From Candidatus Methylomirabilota bacterium (GTDB taxonomy: Bacteria; Methylomirabilota; Methylomirabilia; Methylomirabilales; JACPAU01), in the NCBI GenBank assembly GCA_022614955.1, contig JAKEHP010000254.1:1-42075 (forward strand): 42,075 nt of DNA, in the 5' to 3' direction. Within the stretch, counting starts at the first letter, position 1, and each line of letters begins with the position of its first letter. Both the position numbers and the translations under genes were made by a program. Positions 37,925 to 42,075 of this stretch are shown one piece after another. Below the pieces are notes generated by a model, which saw only the letters and a list, made by a program, of their open reading frames with translations, did not search any database and was not told the origin of the DNA.

Positions 37925-38481
37925 GGTGTGCCTCTCCGGGCCACGCTCAGCGCTCGGGGGAAGCCTAGTGGCCGCTTTCCCGGAGTGTCAAGCCGAATCT
38001 CGCCCGCCCCGCTCACGAGGTCGAGCCCCGGCGGGGTCAGGGCCGCTGCCGATGCGCATTACACCCAGCGACGAAGCGGCAGGTAGGTGAGGCAGGCCAC
38101 GAGGCGGGACTCCGGAAAGGTGGAGAGCCAGGCGGAAACGACCTCCGGCTGATCCCCCGGCGGACAGCCGAGTCGCCCTGCGCGCCGTCCTGGCAGCGCG
38201 TGATGTGGGGGGCGATTGCCGTTTCCAGGGTCTGCGAGCTTGCGAAGCACGTTCGGTGGCAGTGAATCGCGGCGAATCCCCTTGAAAATTTTGGCGACAT
38301 GCTCCAAGATGCAGCAACGTCCGGCTCGCCAGGGGGGCGGATGAGAACGCCCCTCAGGTTCACGCCAACAGCGCCCGACGGCGATTCAGGTTCCTCCAGA
38401 ACACGCAAGGATCATAATCCGCTCGCTGAGGAGGAAAAGGATTTCCGCGAAGCAAGAACTTGGGATAGGAGGGAGGAGAAA

Positions 38482-39642
38482 ATGGGTCCATATTGGAAAT
38501 TCCAGGTTGGGGGTCTTTCCCGGCGTGCCTTCCTCGTTCAGACCGGGGCAGCGGCGGCGCTGCTCAAAGGGGGACTTCGGGTTCCGCTGGCCTTCGCTCA
38601 GGAACCGGTCCCCGGCAAGGAAAGACTGATCGTCCGATCCGGGCGCCCCCTCAATCTGGAGACGCCGCTCAGGGAGCTGACGTCCTGGCTGACCCCCACC
38701 GACCGCTTTTTCGTTCGGAACAATTACGATGCCCCGGCCCTCGATGCGACTCAGTGGACGTTGCAGGTAGAGGGGGAGGTGGACAGGCCCCTCACCCTGC
38801 GCCTGGACGACCTGAAAAAGCTGGAGCCGGTGACCCAGGTCGTGACCCTGGAGTGCGCGGGCAACGGCCGCGGCTTCCACACCCCCAAGGCGTCGGGCAT
38901 CCAGTGGGAGCGTGGGGCCGTGGGGACCGCTGGCTGGGGCGGTGTGCGCCTGGCCGATATCCTCCGGATGGCTGGGGTCCGGCCCGCGGGCCGGCACGTG
39001 GCCCTCGACGGGGCGGACAAGCCCCCCTCCCCCGCGGCTCCGGACTTCATCCGGAGCGTCCCCATCTGGAAGGCCCTGGAGCCCCACACGATGGTCGCCT
39101 TCGAGATGAACGGGCAGCCCCTGCCGCCCCTCCACGGCTTCCCGGCCCGGGTCGTCGTCCCCGGGTGGATCGGCTCGGCCTCCGTCAAGTGGATCACGCA
39201 TATCCGCGTGATCCGCGACGAATTTGACGGCCCGTTCATGAAGCGGAGTTACCGGGCGCCGCGGGCGGAGGACGAGAAGGAGACCTACTCCCTCCAGTCA
39301 CTCGAGGTCAAGTCCGTCATTCTCCAGCCGGCGGACGGCCAGCAGGTCCCGGCGGGATCAGTGACCGTGGCTGGGTGGGCATGGGCGGGGGAGGGGGAAC
39401 TGGCCGGCGTGGACGTCTCTACGGACGGCGGGCAGAGTTGGAAGCCCGCGGGGCTCGTGGGGGAACAGCACCGCTACGCATGGCGGGGCTGGGAGTACGC
39501 CTGGGAGGCCAAGGCCGGGCAGCACACGGTGATGGCCCGGGCGACGGACAGCTACGGCCGGATCCAGCCCCCGCAGCCCAAGTGGAACCCGCTGGGCTAC
39601 CGCTGGAATGTGATTCATGCCGTTCGGGTCACCGTGGGGTAG
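38482..39642 (+). CDS. Sulfite oxidase-like molybdopterin-dependent oxidoreductase with Tat signal
   Basis: LSRRAFLVQTGAAAALL Tat motif; DRFFVRNNYDAP...VVTLECAGNGRGFHTP...AVGTAGWGGVRLADIL...HGFPARVVVPGWIGSASVKWI; C-terminal Mo-co dimerisation-like domain. Confidence 0.95.
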   Translation: MGPYWKFQVGGLSRRAFLVQTGAAAALLKGGLRVPLAFAQEPVPGKERLIVRSGRPLNLETPLRELTSWLTPTDRFFVRNNYDAPALDATQWTLQVEGEVDRPLTLRLDDLKKLEPVTQVVTLECAGNGRGFHTPKASGIQWERGAVGTAGWGGVRLADILRMAGVRPAGRHVALDGADKPPSPAAPDFIRSVPIWKALEPHTMVAFEMNGQPLPPLHGFPARVVVPGWIGSASVKWITHIRVIRDEFDGPFMKRSYRAPRAEDEKETYSLQSLEVKSVILQPADGQQVPAGSVTVAGWAWAGEGELAGVDVSTDGGQSWKPAGLVGEQHRYAWRGWEYAWEAKAGQHTVMARATDSYGRIQPPQPKWNPLGYRWNVIHAVRVTVG

Positions 39643-39949
39643 GCGGCTGGCCCGGCGCCTCCTCCTCGGGCTCCCGGGGGTGGGGGTCGTTCTCCTCGCC
39701 CTGGCCCAGCCGGATGCGGCCTTTCCGGCGACAGGACCCCTCCCACCGGGAAAGGACGTGGATCTGGTTACCGGGCGGTGCATTATCTGCCACGGCCTTG
39801 AGCTCGTGGCCCAGCAACGTCAGGGCCGGGGAGGGTGGACGGAGATTGTTGACCGGATGATCACGTGGGGGGCGCCGATCACCCCTGACGAACGCCAGAT
39901 GATCATTGAATATCTCATAAGATACCTCGGCCAGTCTCAGACCCCGTAG
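39617..39949 (+). CDS. Cytochrome c-like subunit of the sulfite oxidase-like enzyme
   Basis: Signal sequence and a single CIICH heme-binding motif; overlaps the oxidoreductase 3' end by 26 nt. Confidence 0.82.
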   Translation: MPFGSPWGRRLARRLLLGLPGVGVVLLALAQPDAAFPATGPLPPGKDVDLVTGRCIICHGLELVAQQRQGRGGWTEIVDRMITWGAPITPDERQMIIEYLIRYLGQSQTP

Positions 39950-39997
39950 GTCAAGTCCCAATTTCGGTGTAAAAGTCTCCAGGGGCAGGGTCCCATG

Positions 39998-40159
39998 TTA
40001 GGCCACAGCGTGTGCTGTCCCCGGGGCCCACTCGGGGTGCAGGGCATCGAGGGCCCGCAGGATCTTCGGCGTCATGCGGAGGCCGCGCCACCGCGCCGAG
40101 GCGGTGATGAGCGTGGCAAAGAGGAGTGTGAGACACGCCTGTTCCCTGGCGAAGCGGGC
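39998..40159 (-). pseudogene. IS256-family (mutator-type) transposase C-terminal remnant
   Basis: Minus frame reads ARFAREQACLTLLFATLITASARWRGLRMTPKILRALDALHPEWAPGTAHAVA*, resembling the IS256-type C-terminus. Flanking TTTACACCGAAATTGGGAC (minus) may be an IS end. Confidence 0.5.
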
Positions 40160-40181
40160 TTAGATAGCTGAGGAGGTCTTC

Positions 40182-42075
40182 GTGTACCGGCACATTTACG
40201 TCCCGGTGGACAACTCCGAGCATTCCAATGCCGCCATCGACGTTGCCGTCGCCCTGGGGAAGGCATTCGGGGCCGATCTCGTGGGCAGTCATGTGTACGC
40301 GGCCAAGATGCACGACTACCGGTTCCGCCAAATGGAGTACACGCTGCCGCCGGAGTACCAGGACGAGCAGGAGATGGAGAAGCAGCGGAGGATCCACGAC
40401 TCCCTGATCACCATGGGACTGCAGCTCATCTCAGACTCCTACTTGGAGGTGATGGCCCAGAAAGCGGGGGCCGCGGGGCTCACTTGCAGAAAGGTGATGA
40501 TCGACGGCAAGAACTACGCCGAGCTGGCTCGGGACATCCAGAAGTCGGACTACGACCTGGTGGTGATCGGGGCCCTGGGGATGGGGGCGGTGAAGGAAAG
40601 CAGCCTGGGGAGCGTCTGCGAGCGGACGGTCCGCCGGATCCAGACGGACACCCTCGTGGTGAAGACCGTCATGCCGCCCGACGCGCTCCCCGATGCGGCG
40701 ATCGTGGTCGGTATCGACGGGAGCCTGCAGTCCTACGCCGGCCTGCAGGCGGCCATTGCGCTGGGGAAGGCGTTCCACCGCCGGGTGGAGGCGGTGGGGG
40801 TGTACGACCCCGTCCTACACTACGCGGTGTTCCACAGCCTCGCCGACGTCTTGACGGAGAAGGCGGCCAAGGTCTTCAAGTTCAAAGAGCAGGAGCAGCT
40901 CCACGAGGAGGTCATTGACACCGGCCTGGCCAAGATCTATCAGTCGCACCTAGAGGTCGCCCGGGAGGTAGCCCGTGACCAGGGGGTGGACCTGAAGATC
41001 ACCCTGCTGGACGGGAAGGCGTTCGAGCGGATCCTCCGGTACGTCCGCCAGACGGAAGCCTGGATGCTGGTCCTGGGCCGGATCGGCGTCCACAGCGACG
41101 ACGGGATGGACATCGGCTCCAACACCGAGAACCTCCTGCGGCTGGCCCCCTGCCACGTCCTGATCACCAGCCGGAAGTTCTATCCCCCCATGGATGTGAA
41201 GGCGGAGGCCAGCATCGCCTGGACGCCGGAGGCGGAGCAACGGATGGAGAAGGTGCCGGGCTTCGTGAAGGCCATTGCCAGGACGGCGGTCCTCCGCTTC
41301 GCGCTGGAGCGGGGACACTCGGTGATCACCAACTCCGTGATCGAGCAGGTGATGGACATCTTCATGCCCAGCCGGACCGCAGAGAAGGCGCAGGCGCTGG
41401 CCTTCGAGCTGGCGGTGGAGAACATCCGGGCTTCAGACATCCCGGCATACATCTGCCGGGTCTGCGGGCACACGGTGCGGGGCGTGCAGCCGGCGGTCTG
41501 CGTGGTCTGCTCCGCGGACGCGGCGAAGTTCGAGAAGCTGGACAAGGCGACGGTGGAGGTCCTCGCGGCCTCAGAGGGGGCGATCCGGGAGGAGGAGACC
41601 TTCGACGGGCTCAAGCTCCGCTGGACGGAGGAGGCGAACCGGGTTCTGCGGATGGCCCCCTCGGGGTACATGCGCCGCCGGGCCAAGGCCCGGATCGAGA
41701 AGGCGGCACGGGTGCAGCAGGTGGAGGCGGTCAGCAAGGAGCTGGCGTGGCCGATCGTGGCGGAGACTCTTGAGGATCAGCGGGTGATGCAGGACCGGGA
41801 CGCCCTGACGCCGGAGCAGCACATGCTCCGCGCCACCCGCGCCACGGGCAGGACCGACGACCTCTTCACCTGGACGGAGGAGGCGGTGGCTCGCCTCCAT
41901 CGGGTCCCCGAGGGGTACATGCGGGACATGACCAAAAAGCGGGTGGAGGAGGCCGCCGCGGAACGGGCGACTCGGGAGATCACGCTGGAGATCGTGGAGG
42001 CCGGAATCGAAGTCGGGAAAAAGATGATGGCCGAGCTGATCGAGGCGTACAACAAGACCGGGAAGACCCCCGGAC
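40182..42075 (+). CDS. Multi-domain protein: UspA + UspA + PCP_red-like + rubredoxin-like CxxC/CxxC + PCP_red-like x2 (runs off window)
   Basis: GTG start after GAGGAGG; continuous frame with no stop to the window end (631 codons read). VYRHIYVPVDNSEHSNAAIDVAVALGKAFGADLVGSHVY..., AIVVGIDGSLQSYAGLQAAIALGKAF..., AWTPEAEQRMEKVPGFVKAIARTAVLRFALERGHSVIT..., YICRVCGHTVRGVQPAVCVVC, LRWTEEANRVLRMAPSGYMRRRAKARIEKAA, FTWTEEAVARLHRVPEGYMRDMTKKRVEEAA. Confidence 0.85.
   Translation, partial: MYRHIYVPVDNSEHSNAAIDVAVALGKAFGADLVGSHVYAAKMHDYRFRQMEYTLPPEYQDEQEMEKQRRIHDSLITMGLQLISDSYLEVMAQKAGAAGLTCRKVMIDGKNYAELARDIQKSDYDLVVIGALGMGAVKESSLGSVCERTVRRIQTDTLVVKTVMPPDALPDAAIVVGIDGSLQSYAGLQAAIALGKAFHRRVEAVGVYDPVLHYAVFHSLADVLTEKAAKVFKFKEQEQLHEEVIDTGLAKIYQSHLEVAREVARDQGVDLKITLLDGKAFERILRYVRQTEAWMLVLGRIGVHSDDGMDIGSNTENLLRLAPCHVLITSRKFYPPMDVKAEASIAWTPEAEQRMEKVPGFVKAIARTAVLRFALERGHSVITNSVIEQVMDIFMPSRTAEKAQALAFELAVENIRASDIPAYICRVCGHTVRGVQPAVCVVCSADAAKFEKLDKATVEVLAASEGAIREEETFDGLKLRWTEEANRVLRMAPSGYMRRRAKARIEKAARVQQVEAVSKELAWPIVAETLEDQRVMQDRDALTPEQHMLRATRATGRTDDLFTWTEEAVARLHRVPEGYMRDMTKKRVEEAAAERATREITLEIVEAGIEVGKKMMAELIEAYNKTGKTPG

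Noticed and set aside
38059-38307. 82-aa minus ORF between tatA and the sulfite-oxidase-like gene
   Set aside because: Looked at as a possible transposase N-terminal remnant, but no convincing motif in any of the three frames.

Overview
This is a high-GC bacterial chromosomal segment. Taxonomy cannot be fixed from the window; the gene content would suit a Methylomirabilota/Rokubacteria-like lineage, which is a guess. Positions 1-3.5 kb are an accessory edge: a GHKL ATPase tail, a STAS-like/winged-helix protein, a frameshifted serine-recombinase remnant, an excisionase-type HTH, an XRE regulator, and a tyrosine integrase whose reading frame runs into a tRNA-Thr(CGT). The rest is mostly core metabolism: ubiE-ubiA, a split tmk / holB-ricT-metG block, selA, acuC, moaC, tungstate-type ABC transporter genes, rnd, pckG, two moeA genes, uppP, tatC/tatA, and a sulfite-oxidase-like Moco enzyme with a cytochrome c subunit. 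The strongest leads are: (1) a 631+ codon ORF at the right edge, missing from the supplied ORF track, combining two UspA-like domains, three PCP_red-like modules and a rubredoxin-like CxxC/CxxC knuckle; (2) a GntR-HTH fused to a COG1910-type molybdate/tungstate-binding domain next to tupABC, with a candidate operator, and a paralogous domain fused to MoeA in the same window; (3) a 6-bp palindromic operator and leaderless-type promoters; (4) a homopolymer frameshift in a GDPD gene; (5) a large secreted hydrolase with NxxGxxxF-type tandem repeats. All calls come from reading the sequence and translations; no database search was run.
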